From positions 1 to 8,054 of the forward strand of contig CAAEON010000022.1 in NCBI GenBank assembly GCA_900757615.1: a stretch of DNA of 8,054 nt, read 5' to 3'. The DNA is from an uncultured Collinsella sp. (GTDB lineage: Bacteria; Actinomycetota; Coriobacteriia; Coriobacteriales; Coriobacteriaceae). The stretch's first letter is position 1. Each line of letters opens with the position of its first letter. The translations under genes and the position numbers were made by a program. The notes below the pieces were generated by a model, which worked only from the letters and a program-made list of their open reading frames with translations, ran no database searches and was not told where the DNA came from. Shown piece by piece: positions 1 through 5,691 of the stretch.

Positions 1-121
1 GCCGTCCCGCCGGCGCCGGGCCCACTATCGGGTCCAGCCGCGCCCCCGCCCGCCCGGCCGGTCCGGGTCCAGCCCCGTAATCCGGCATAGTTTTGAAATG
101 ACACTAATTCACTGGCAACCA

Positions 122-139
122 AACTAGATCGTTCTAGTT
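122..139 (-). terminator. Small perfect hairpin after the 152-1309 gene
   Basis: AACTAGA-TCGT-TCTAGTT is a perfect 7-bp dyad with a 4-nt loop, 12 nt beyond the TAG stop of the minus-strand gene. On that strand it is followed by TTTGG, so the T-tract is short and the stem AT-rich. It may be a weak intrinsic terminator or a protein-binding dyad; position is the main argument. Confidence 0.3.
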
Positions 140-151
140 CCTTATCGCCGG

Positions 152-1309
152 CTAATTTCCGATGTCCATCCAGTTGCACAAAACATTTGCTCGCAGTCGC
201 GTCTCGGCGCACTTCATTGCCTCGGATTTGGCTTTATATCGAATCCCCAAACGGCTGCAAACGCTTTTGACTATGATGTCTAGCTGCTTTTTGTCGTTAA
301 GCATATCGTGGGTTACCAGGAACACGTCGAAACCCATGCTCTGAAGCGCAGTCATACGCTCCGCATCGTGGTCAAGTACCGCGCCTGATCCATGGATGAC
401 TTCACCTTGGATCTCGATAATTACTGCCTTCATTAGCATTGGGTTTACAATCACGATGTCCCCGTAGCAGACCTTTTGACCTGCGATGCTTTGGGCAGCC
501 TCGGATAGAGGGGTTAAATCGTTGAGGTACACGTATCTGAATCCTGAACCACCTAGACGTCGAGAACGACTTAGGAGCAGGACCCCCGCAACCTCGAGTG
601 GAGATGCAGCAATGCCGATAACCTGCTGAGCGGCATCATAAAACTGCTTTCCCCACATTTGGCTTTTGACCTTGTCGGCGAAACGATGCAGGTCGCTCAG
701 TTCGATGAGCGGCTTTCTCATCCAAAGAGAAGTACCTTTGAGTTTCGTAACCTCTCTTCCATCCTCACGCTTGCTTGTTTGGCCATCACTATCTGGGTCC
801 TTTACGGTTGCGCGGGCATAAACTCGTTTCCAGGGAATCTCGTCTTCGCCTTCTCCAAGTTCGAACAGATCCTGCGTGCTGGAATTGCGATTCTTTTCTA
901 CCGCCAGTTTTAACTGCATTTCGGCTGCGGGAGCCGGCTCGAAAACAGAAAACCAGCCGCAAAGTTCGTACATAGCCAGTACGAGATCTATTTGAGACAC
1001 AAAGCGTGTCATAGTAAATAACGTGTTTAGCGGATTGGTGACACTAAAGCCAAAATGAGTGTCGATTGTTGTACCGGCATCCGATGCCCCATCCCAGCGA
1101 ATTGTAGAGCGCAATCCCGAGTGGTGATTACAACAACCTGGCGAAGCAACAGCGATGATCGGGGTCTTGAGGACGTCGGTTACGAAAGGGGCTTGGGATA
1201 GAGCTCGCCAACCGTCTTCGGTGTTGGGCAGGCGCGGGTAGAGGTCGCGCACCTGCGGTGGGCAGCGCCAGTAGCGGAATGCGGTGTTTGCGCAGACGAT
1301 TTCGTCCAT
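152..1309 (-). CDS. Putative PD-(D/E)XK (VSR/DUF559-like) domain protein, AbiEi-like Coriobacterial family
   Basis: Read from the ATG at 1309 this is 385 residues. The frame is open upstream to 1417, but 1309 has a strong ribosome site (GGGGAGG, 6 nt before the ATG) and starts the conserved-looking segment MDEIVCANTAFRYWRCPP. The middle holds an 'ASPLEV..VLLLSRSRRLGGSG' stretch. The last third holds EIQGEVIHG (from about residue 299), DHDAER (about 313) and MGFDVFLVTH. The order acidic-x-Q, then H, D..R and a G-x-x-V-x-x-VTH strand is the pattern of VSR/DUF559-type endonuclease folds and of AbiEi-like C-terminal domains. I recall similar multi-copy proteins in Coriobacteriia, usually unannotated. 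No membrane segment or signal peptide is seen, so it is probably cytoplasmic. It is a single gene, followed by a weak hairpin at 122-139. Nuclease activity is inference; the fold resemblance is moderate and the substrate is unknown. Confidence 0.72.
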   Translation of the reverse strand: MDEIVCANTAFRYWRCPPQVRDLYPRLPNTEDGWRALSQAPFVTDVLKTPIIAVASPGCCNHHSGLRSTIRWDGASDAGTTIDTHFGFSVTNPLNTLFTMTRFVSQIDLVLAMYELCGWFSVFEPAPAAEMQLKLAVEKNRNSSTQDLFELGEGEDEIPWKRVYARATVKDPDSDGQTSKREDGREVTKLKGTSLWMRKPLIELSDLHRFADKVKSQMWGKQFYDAAQQVIGIAASPLEVAGVLLLSRSRRLGGSGFRYVYLNDLTPLSEAAQSIAGQKVCYGDIVIVNPMLMKAVIIEIQGEVIHGSGAVLDHDAERMTALQSMGFDVFLVTHDMLNDKKQLDIIVKSVCSRLGIRYKAKSEAMKCAETRLRANVLCNWMDIGN

Positions 1310-1547
1310 TTGCGCCTCCCCTGGTATCGCCATAGGCTGTGCGGATTGCGGACATCGCCGATTATCTACTGGGGCATCATGCGGGTAAGTACCGGAAGCT
1401 GACCAAACGCTGACCAAAAGCTTGACGAGTTCTGTCGAAAATCCCTCGTGTGACAGAAATCCGCTGGAAGGAGCTCTGGGCGTGTGGTCCCCGTCTCCAC
1501 ATTTGTGCTCGGATCATATGAGTAATTCAATGAAATTACGCATGCGT

Positions 1548-1577
1548 TTTATACAAAACGTGCAATGGCATCAGCAA
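1548..1577 (-). promoter_or_regulatory. Possible promoter facing the 152-1309 gene
   Basis: On the minus strand TTGCTG (1572-1577) and TATAAA (1548-1553) are separated by 18 bp. The -10 lies inside the CGTTTT-N4-AAAACG palindrome at 1545-1560, which could be an operator. It would leave a 5' leader of about 230 nt before the ATG at 1309, so the assignment is tentative. Confidence 0.3.
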
Positions 1578-1642
1578 AAAGGGTGCGATAAATAATAAGC
1601 CTTAGACGACTACGATATATTTTTGGTGTCACCCTTGGTGTC

Positions 1643-1679
1643 AAAAAGAAAAAGGCCAGGGGCTTAACACCTCTGACCT
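1643..1679 (-). terminator. Intrinsic terminator of tRNA-Val
   Basis: On the minus strand, just past the tRNA, the arms AGGTCAGAGG and CCCCTGGCCT pair (10 positions, one mismatch, one G-T pair) around a short loop. They are followed at once by a T-rich tract (TTTTTCTTTTT, 1643-1653). The strong stem plus T-run 11 nt beyond the encoded CCA is a classical Rho-independent terminator for the tRNA transcript. Confidence 0.8.
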
Positions 1680-1689
1680 GCGCTTTAGA

Positions 1690-1764
1690 TGGTGGGCGAT
1701 ACAAGATTCGAACTTGTGACCCCATCCGTGTGAAGGATATGCTCTACCCCTGAGCCAATCGCCC
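1690..1764 (-). tRNA. tRNA-Val (anticodon CAC), CCA encoded
   Basis: The minus strand folds as a full cloverleaf. The acceptor stem is GGGCGAT/ATCGCCC, the D stem GCTC/GAGC, and the anticodon stem ATCC/GGAT around the loop TTCACAC, giving anticodon CAC for valine GUG codons. The T arm is ACAAG-TTCGAAT-CTTGT, the discriminator A is at 1693, and CCA is genome-encoded at 1690-1692. It has its own promoter-like elements upstream and a terminator downstream, so it is a free-standing unit. tRNA 3' ends are common integration sites. I see no second copy of its 3' end in the window, so this is not shown here. Confidence 0.95.
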
Positions 1765-1789
1765 GTCGCCTTTCGGCAAAAGAGATACT

Positions 1790-1817
1790 ATCATAGCCTC
1801 GCGTAGTTTACCAACAA
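1790..1817 (-). promoter_or_regulatory. Probable tRNA-Val promoter
   Basis: On the minus strand TTGTTG (1812-1817) and TATGAT (1790-1795) are spaced 16 bp apart and lie about 25 nt upstream of the mature tRNA 5' end. That is a good sigma-70-type fit at the expected place. Confidence 0.5.
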
Positions 1818-2004
1818 CTTTTTGCCCCCGATTTTAAATTCGTGGGCACATGCCGTTCCATCACAAACAAGGCGCCCGGCAAACCAGCAGCTCAACCAAC
1901 CTTTATCGCTTGATCCACGAGGTCTCGGGGCGGCTGCACGGGGTGCTGGGGATCTCCATGTGGTGTCCAATCAATTCAATAACCGGCGTGCAGATACTTT
2001 GATT

Positions 2005-2520
2005 CTATACGTGCGACGGGTCGCCTATGCCCGCAATGCAACCGCGGCGCAGCTCCTCGGCGAGCCCGCTGGTCGTACGGTTTCCGGATACGAGGTCCTG
2101 GATCCAGGCGTAGTACTGGTTGTCTTTGGGCTCGGGGCTGTCGGACAGCACGACCGGAGTGCCTGCGAACCTTAAGACGGACAATGCATAGATAAGGCTG
2201 GTACGTTTGTTACCGTCCTCAAAGATGTGGTCCTTGACCATGTGCTCTGCCACGTAGGTGACCTGGTCAAAGATGTCTGTGAAGCGATCGGCCGGCGATT
2301 GACCGAATATTGTACAGAATGCACCCGCAAGTACGGACTCGACGCGTCCAAGCTCAAGCGCGGCCCGGTCGCCTGTGGCGTCGGTCGTATAGCAGCGCCC
2401 GACCGTCATCAGCGTGCTGTGTAGGCGCATCACGGCCGCGGCCATAGCTTCGAGCGAACCGGCATCATCGAGCACGAGCGGCGCTAACGGATGCGCGCCT
2501 CGCTGCGTAGTCGCCATCAT
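2005..2520 (-). CDS. Fic/Doc-family toxin (Doc-type, HxFxDGNKRT)
   Basis: A 171-residue protein with the Fic/Doc catalytic loop H-I-F-E-D-G-N-K-R-T at residues 98-107, preceded by the helix 'ADRFTDIFDQVTYVAEHMVKD' typical of the fold. The loop has the Doc form (DxNKRT), not the adenylylating Fic form (xGNGRxxR). Doc proteins phosphorylate elongation factor Tu and stop translation, so kinase-type toxicity is the likely role; this is family knowledge, untested here. No obvious (S/T)xxxE(G/N) inhibitory helix is seen inside, so inhibition should come from a partner. The start ATG (2518-2520) overlaps the TGA of the preceding 61-residue gene as ATGA, with GGAG just upstream, which points to translational coupling. 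It is the last gene of the four-gene operon. A second ATG follows directly, so the start is uncertain by one codon. Confidence 0.88.
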   Translation of the reverse strand: MMATTQRGAHPLAPLVLDDAGSLEAMAAAVMRLHSTLMTVGRCYTTDATGDRAALELGRVESVLAGAFCTIFGQSPADRFTDIFDQVTYVAEHMVKDHIFEDGNKRTSLIYALSVLRFAGTPVVLSDSPEPKDNQYYAWIQDLVSGNRTTSGLAEELRRGCIAGIGDPSHV

Positions 2521-2702
2521 GAGTTCTCCAAGAGTCTGAGCGCGTTGGGCATGGCAGCGATGGTTAACTCAACTGCATGGTCGATCGACATAAAGCCGTC
2601 GAGCAAAATCGGTGATGCTGAATTTGCCTCGTGCGCTACTGAGTAATCTTCTTGAGTAGCGCGACCAGTGCCGTCATCTGGCTGAACATGACTCCAAAGC
2701 AT
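2517..2702 (-). CDS. Small operon protein, likely Doc partner (MxWSxVQxDDGT family)
   Basis: A 61-residue acidic protein starting MLWSHVQPDDGT, with ATG at 2702 and a clear AGGAGA ribosome site. It starts 11 bp after the stop of the HTH gene and ends in a 4-nt ATGA overlap with the Doc-type toxin, the usual place for an antitoxin. No Phd/AbrB-type DNA-binding motif is visible. Its first 12 residues and first ~39 bases closely match the 92-residue protein at 6996-7274 (MFWSYVQLDDGT), and a weaker DHAxE..xPA match continues later, so the two are paralogues. It is shorter and its C terminus differs, so it may be a truncated or re-ended copy. Antitoxin function is inferred from position only; I do not recognise a named family. 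Confidence 0.7.
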   Translation of the reverse strand: MLWSHVQPDDGTGRATQEDYSVAHEANSASPILLDGFMSIDHAVELTIAAMPNALRLLENS

Positions 2703-2713
2703 GTGCGTCTCCT

Positions 2714-3403
2714 TTATAGCTTCGTAGATGGAAAAGACTGCGAGTCGTACTCCAGAACGATCGGTTGCCAGATGAGGTCTTCAATACTGCAGTCGAGCGT
2801 GTTTGCGAGCGCCAATGCCGAGGAGACCGAGGCGCGGCGTAGGTCGAGCTGGTTCTGCTCGTAGAGTTGTATGGCGCGAAGTTTAACCCCCGATTGGGCG
2901 GCGAGCTGCTTTTGCGTTAGGCCAGCCGCCTTTCGTGCCGCTTTGAGGCCCTTTTTGTCTGCCTGGGCGTTGTTCCATTTATCAATGACAATCTGGGCGA
3001 ATTTGTCTTCGGAGGCCTCGTGGAGTGGATGGTACGAGCCGATGATCCAATCGAGCGGAGCAACTTCGAGTAGCTCGTTAAAGCTCAGGCTGCACATCCA
3101 TTGCGCATAGGCCAAAACCCAGCCCGCCCAATACTGAGGCGAACGGTCGAACGGATAGGTCTCCCTGCATTCGGCAGGCTTTAGCCCCGCCCGAGCGATA
3201 ATTTCGCGCGCGAGCTCGTCGCCCGTCATGCCGCAGACGACACGAGGCATACCGCGCTCAAACTGTTTCATCTCAATAGTGTTCGACAGGATCGCCGTCA
3301 GCTCGGCTGGATTCAAACCTTGGTCACAGAGGGCAAAATCGACCGCCTCGCCCAGCGTTCTCATGGCATCCTCGAGATACATCTCACTGTAGGCGTGGGT
3401 CAT
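2714..3403 (-). CDS. HTH (XRE-type) partner protein of DUF3990 toxin, putative antitoxin/repressor
   Basis: A 229-residue cytoplasmic protein with two parts. Residues 1-145 form an all-helical-looking domain with YLEDAMRTLGEAVDFA (9-24), GMPRVVCGMTGDEL (51-64) and SPQYWAGWVLAYAQW (88-102). I recall this pattern in HTH proteins that travel with DUF3990 genes. Residues 152-212 are a Cro/C1-type HTH (GLTQKQLAAQSGVKLRAI..YE). The ATG at 3403 lies inside the end of the toxin gene (20-nt overlap), with GAGGGG about 10 nt upstream, so the two are translationally coupled. It probably neutralises the toxin through the N-terminal domain and binds the dyad operator at 4065-4117 through the HTH, but neither is shown directly. 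The stop TAA (2714) is 11 bp before the next gene. Confidence 0.85.
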   Translation of the reverse strand: MTHAYSEMYLEDAMRTLGEAVDFALCDQGLNPAELTAILSNTIEMKQFERGMPRVVCGMTGDELAREIIARAGLKPAECRETYPFDRSPQYWAGWVLAYAQWMCSLSFNELLEVAPLDWIIGSYHPLHEASEDKFAQIVIDKWNNAQADKKGLKAARKAAGLTQKQLAAQSGVKLRAIQLYEQNQLDLRRASVSSALALANTLDCSIEDLIWQPIVLEYDSQSFPSTKL

Positions 3404-4052
3404 CGCCCGTCATCCCCTCTCGAATGATATCGACGATACGAATTCCCTCAAACGGGTTTTCGGCAAGCAATTCCCGATACTGCACCCTTGCCGCTTCATC
3501 TCGCTCCTTGGCCAATGGACCATACAGAGCTTGTGGCGCACGTTCAAAACCGGCAAAACGAATGCTCTTAAACGCGCGCTCGCTTTTGAGCACAATCTGC
3601 TCTCCCAGGTTGCCGAGCTTCATGGCCCGACCAAACTGCTCAACGGTGATTGTGTTGTTCACAAAAGCTCTGGCATAGCTAAAGTACGAGTCGTCCGCGC
3701 GCCATCCCCTTATCACGTCGCAAGCGCTCGTGTCAGGTAGAAAATGATCGTGGAGATATTCGCACGCCCTCACGGCGATAGCGGTGTCCTTGCGAAAAGA
3801 ACGATGCTCTACAAGCAACGCTATCCAATGCAGAACTGAATATTGCGGCGATAGCAGGTCGAGTACCTTGAGATCGGCCATGTCGAGTTCATATCGATTT
3901 ACAAAGCCGTCTGCGTCCCTAGAGCATGCCCATTCCCCTGCAAGGTTGAGGCTCTCTGTGCAATAGAATCCCTGTCCATAGTCGTTATGGACTTTTCCCA
4001 GGCCAATCTGGGGAGTCTCAATGATCTTCTGAGAACCATGCCGCAGTTCCAC
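3384..4052 (-). CDS. DUF3990-family ADP-ribosyltransferase-fold toxin
   Basis: A 222-residue protein read from GTG at 4052, chosen because AGGAG lies 6 nt upstream and the conserved N-terminal segment follows at once. Motifs fit DUF3990, a member of the ADP-ribosyltransferase clan: LRHGS (3-7), DYGQGFYCTES (24-34), a conserved W region (about 76), DDSYFSYARAF (120-130) and LGEQIVLKSERAFKSIRF (149-166). H5, Y30 and E151/Q152 are candidates for the H-Y-[E/Q] NAD-binding and catalytic set. The expected activity is NAD-dependent ADP-ribosylation of a host target; the target is unknown. It is the first gene of the four-gene operon and overlaps the HTH partner by 20 nt. Toxin-first order with downstream HTH antitoxin is HigBA-like in layout. 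Family call fairly sure; reaction inferred. Confidence 0.85.
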   Translation of the reverse strand: MELRHGSQKIIETPQIGLGKVHNDYGQGFYCTESLNLAGEWACSRDADGFVNRYELDMADLKVLDLLSPQYSVLHWIALLVEHRSFRKDTAIAVRACEYLHDHFLPDTSACDVIRGWRADDSYFSYARAFVNNTITVEQFGRAMKLGNLGEQIVLKSERAFKSIRFAGFERAPQALYGPLAKERDEAARVQYRELLAENPFEGIRIVDIIREGMTGDDPRLQ

Positions 4053-4064
4053 GTGAGTCTCCTA

Positions 4065-4117
4065 ACAGGTATCGCCCTAGCGATAGTATAGCAAACTATC
4101 GCTAGGGCGATACCTGT
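4065..4117. promoter_or_regulatory. Perfect 23-bp inverted repeat, four-half-site operator
   Basis: Arms 4065-4087 and 4095-4117 are exact reverse complements around a 7-nt spacer. Each arm is itself a dyad, TATCGC-N4-GCGATA (about 4070-4085 and 4097-4112), so the site offers four TATCGC half-sites for two HTH dimers. On the minus strand the centre holds TATACT (4085-4090), a good -10 for the operon that begins with GTG at 4052. Occupation by the HTH partner would cover it and give autorepression, perhaps with cooperative binding or looping. No good -35 is visible. It could alternatively form a strong RNA or cruciform hairpin, but a dyad-of-dyads fits an operator best. Confidence 0.75.
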
Positions 4118-4186
4118 ATTCAGAGAGCAAAAGGGTGTATGGAACCGAGTTTGAGTTCAATACCGGCTTCTAAGACTCTCCGAGTC

Positions 4187-4311
4187 CGGAAGTATGCGGC
4201 AAAATTCAGACTTGTTGACCACGCTGGAGCACATCAACGCTTCTACCTGCGACTTCTTTGCGCAAAAAGGGCGGTGTGGTCGGGGGTTCCGGAATTTGCC
4301 GCATACTTCCG
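4187..4311. repeat. Imperfect inverted repeat, possible MITE-like or structured element
   Basis: The arm at 4187-4207 (CGGAAGTATGCGGCAAAATTC) and its complement at 4292-4311 match throughout except for one extra A in the left arm. They flank about 84 bp of GC-rich non-coding sequence. No open frame here looks like a protein. The element abuts the dispersed repeat that starts near 4336. It could be a non-autonomous mobile element or encode a long hairpin; no target-site duplication is evident. Confidence 0.5.
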
Positions 4312-4335
4312 TTTTGAGAATTCGGAAATGCGGGG

Positions 4336-4448
4336 AAAACCGAGTTCTGCCGACCAGACCCCGGTTTTACGCTTCCGCGACCTGCGGTTTTGTACGTAAA
4401 AATTTGGTTGCGCTCGGCGGGTTCCGATTTCTCCCACACTTCCGGAAA
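4336..4448. repeat. Dispersed intergenic repeat, copy A
   Basis: This segment matches 7397-7505 in the same orientation over about 110 bp with scattered substitutions; the core at 4340-4358 is identical. Copy A also carries a small inverted repeat AAAACCG/CGGTTTT (4336-4342 and 4362-4368) whose left arm is missing in copy B. Both copies lie directly downstream (minus strand) of a surface-protein C terminus, so repeat and gene end were probably duplicated together. Open frames seen here on the minus strand have no ribosome site and I treat them as accidental. Confidence 0.7.
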
Positions 4449-4457
4449 TGAGTCACA

Positions 4458-4621
4458 TCAACAACGGCGTGCGATTGCGATGAATGCTTTCCTAGTGCGA
4501 ACAGCACCAAGGCCATGGCAATTCAGTGGCTGTCGGCGGTCTTGGCGAGTGTGGAGAACACGCCACTTGCACTCGCTTTGGGTTTTGCCGGATTTGAAAC
4601 GGTAGCATACACAGGGCGTCT
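4458..4621 (-). pseudogene. Broken remnant of a surface-protein C-terminal anchor
   Basis: Read on the minus strand from 4621 the frame gives RRPVYATVSNPAKP..., a KASASG linker, then LAKTADSH followed by TGA (4523-4525). Beyond the stop it gives IAMALVLFALG, and after a one-base deletion AFIAIARRC with a TGA at 4458-4460. This parallels LPKISDSHWIAVSG..., ...FVLG, ...ARRC at the end of the right-edge gene: tryptophan TGG has become TGA, then a frameshift occurs, then the same RRC ending. Upstream the frame stops at 4622-4624, where the AbiE-like promoter region begins, so only the last ~55 codons remain. NPAKP is typical of the linker of wall- or membrane-anchored adhesins. It has no start, a nonsense codon and a frameshift, so it is dead. 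Confidence 0.75.
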
Positions 4622-4626
4622 TTATA

Positions 4627-4687
4627 TGTAACTTAATAGTTTGCCTTGTAACATCATTAATGTTACATTCCAAAATAGCATGTTACA
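4627..4687 (+). promoter_or_regulatory. AbiE-like operon promoter with symmetrical four-half-site operator
   Basis: Half-sites TGTAACTT (4627) and TGTAACAT (4647) are followed by ATGTTACA (4660) and ATGTTACA (4680). Each like pair is 20 bp apart and the inner pair forms a perfect 8-bp dyad (4647-4667). A promoter TTGCCT (4641-4646), 17 bp, TACATT (4664-4669) has its spacer filled by the inner dyad, so a bound regulator would block RNA polymerase. The antitoxin ATG at 4702 follows about 25 nt after the expected start of transcription. AbiEi-type antitoxins are known to repress their own promoters through inverted repeats, which fits. Confidence 0.72.
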
Positions 4688-4701
4688 CAAGGAGGCGAGG
4701 C

Positions 4702-5691
4702 ATGCGGGAATTCGTTGAGAAGATGCTGCATTCGAAAGTTGAGCGTGAGCCCGTTGACGTCTCGGGGCTTCCCCTGTATCTGAGGGGGTTGTACTCCCTT
4801 GAGCGGTGGACCGCCTTCGGCGTGCCGTTCGTGATGGCTTTCCCCATCGAGAACGCGACGGTGAAGACCATGGCGAAACACCGCAACACGCTGGAGACAG
4901 CTCTGGGGATTCCCGTGGCTTTCGCTCTCGAGAGCGCCACGGGCTATAGGGTCGAGCGAATGCTTGAGGCCGGCCTCGCCTTTGTAGCTACAGACAAGCA
5001 GGTGTACCTACCGTTCCTGGGAGTCGCTCTGAATGGCGGCAAAAGCCATGCGGGCGACCGTAAGCAGGTGAGCGTCGAGACGCTCTCGCCCCAGGCGCAG
5101 CGTCTCGCCATCATGGCGCTCTACGGTGAACTCGACGGAGCCAACGTAACTCAGGCGGCGAACGTTCTCGCCGTAGCAAAGATGACCGTCTCGCGCGCGT
5201 TCGATGAACTCGCTGCTGTCGACCCCTCGATCATCGTGTCCGAAGGGCGCCGACGGGTCCTACGCCCTGACCGGAATAAGATGGCGCTGTGGCGGCGGCT
5301 TGAGCCATACATGGCAAGTCCGGTCGCAAGGGAGCATCGCCTGACCCGCGTACCCGATGTGGGCCTTCCACCAGGAGGAGTTTCGGCGCTGAGTGAGATC
5401 TCGATGCTGCAGGACGACCCCTGGCCGACTTTCACCGCGACCAAAGCGCAAGAGCGCGTCCTAGGGCTGGCGACCGGTGCACGTAACGTTGGATTCGACG
5501 AACCAGAGGAGCCCGCGTGCGTAGTGCAGGTGCTGCGCTACGAGCCCGAGCCAGCGCCCGGGTGTATTGTCGACCCGCTTTCCGCCATCCTATCCCTTCC
5601 CGACGATGTGAGGGACGACCCGCGCGTCGCGGGCGAGATCGAGTACGTCCTGAATCGAGTGCTTGGGGTTGATTATGAAGGGAATCGATAA
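4702..5691 (+). CDS. AbiEi-like antitoxin with MarR/winged-helix-like domain
   Basis: A 329-residue protein from ATG 4702, which has AAGGAGG 6 nt upstream. The frame is open to an ATG at 4660, but that codon lies at the promoter -10 and has no ribosome site. Residues 1-125 form a domain with GLPLYLRGLYSLERW (22-36), then FALESATGYRVERMLEAGLAFV and QVYLPFLGVAL (100-110). Residues 127-190 look like a winged helix-turn-helix (LSPQAQRLAIMALYG...VAKMTVSRAFDELAAV). The C-terminal part holds VQVLRYEP..., CIVDPLSAILSL and a final helix. The arrangement is that of regulators paired with AbiEii-type nucleotidyltransferase toxins: DNA binding gives autorepression at 4627-4687 and other parts counter the toxin. 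It overlaps the toxin gene by 17 nt. No close family name is claimed beyond AbiEi-like. Confidence 0.82.
   Translation: MREFVEKMLHSKVEREPVDVSGLPLYLRGLYSLERWTAFGVPFVMAFPIENATVKTMAKHRNTLETALGIPVAFALESATGYRVERMLEAGLAFVATDKQVYLPFLGVALNGGKSHAGDRKQVSVETLSPQAQRLAIMALYGELDGANVTQAANVLAVAKMTVSRAFDELAAVDPSIIVSEGRRRVLRPDRNKMALWRRLEPYMASPVAREHRLTRVPDVGLPPGGVSALSEISMLQDDPWPTFTATKAQERVLGLATGARNVGFDEPEEPACVVQVLRYEPEPAPGCIVDPLSAILSLPDDVRDDPRVAGEIEYVLNRVLGVDYEGNR

Larger units (their letters stand above)
1310..1689. other. Non-coding stretch between nuclease-like gene and tRNA-Val
   Basis: No gene is supported in these 380 bases. What can be seen: an 11-bp-period tandem repeat of CTGACCAAA at 1399-1407 and 1410-1418; a dyad TTCTGTC/GACAGAA at 1430-1436 and 1452-1458 with a 15-nt loop; the palindromes ACGCATGCGT (1539-1548) and CGTTTT-ATAC-AAAACG (1545-1560); a 12-bp-period tandem repeat of TTGGTGTC at 1623-1630 and 1635-1642; and the tRNA terminator at its right end. 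Base composition falls from GC-rich on the left to AT-rich at 1500-1650. The repeats beside a tRNA 3' end suggest an old integration scar, but no integrase is present. Confidence 0.5.

Noticed and set aside
659..975. Plus-strand ORFs opposite the nuclease-like gene
   Set aside because: They lie wholly inside the well-supported minus-strand gene, without ribosome sites or recognisable domains.
1310..1417. 36-residue N-terminal extension of the nuclease-like protein
   Set aside because: ATG 1309 has a strong ribosome site and begins the conserved-looking segment; the extension is low in protein-like character.
1690..1764. tRNA-Val as a proven attachment site
   Set aside because: No second copy of the tRNA 3' end and no integrase gene are present in the window, so it remains only a possibility.
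1850..2002. Plus-strand 50-residue ORF ending next to the Doc stop (contains TNLYRLIHEVSGRLHGVLG)
   Set aside because: No good ribosome site or promoter, short, and it overlaps nothing conserved that I recognise. It may be a gene scrap between tRNA-Val and the Doc gene; the rest of 1818-2004 shows nothing else.
4187..4311. CRISPR-like repeat
   Set aside because: There are only two arms and they are inverted, not direct; there are no spaced repeat units and no cas genes.
4206..4439. Minus-strand ORF of 77 residues whose middle resembles part of the frame at 7275-7520 (SEPAERN / PEPAERK, KPGSGRQNS)
   Set aside because: The likeness follows from the duplicated non-coding repeat being almost free of indels. 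There is no ribosome site, the frame runs through the inverted-repeat arm, and the lower copy is fused upstream of a gene with its own strong start.
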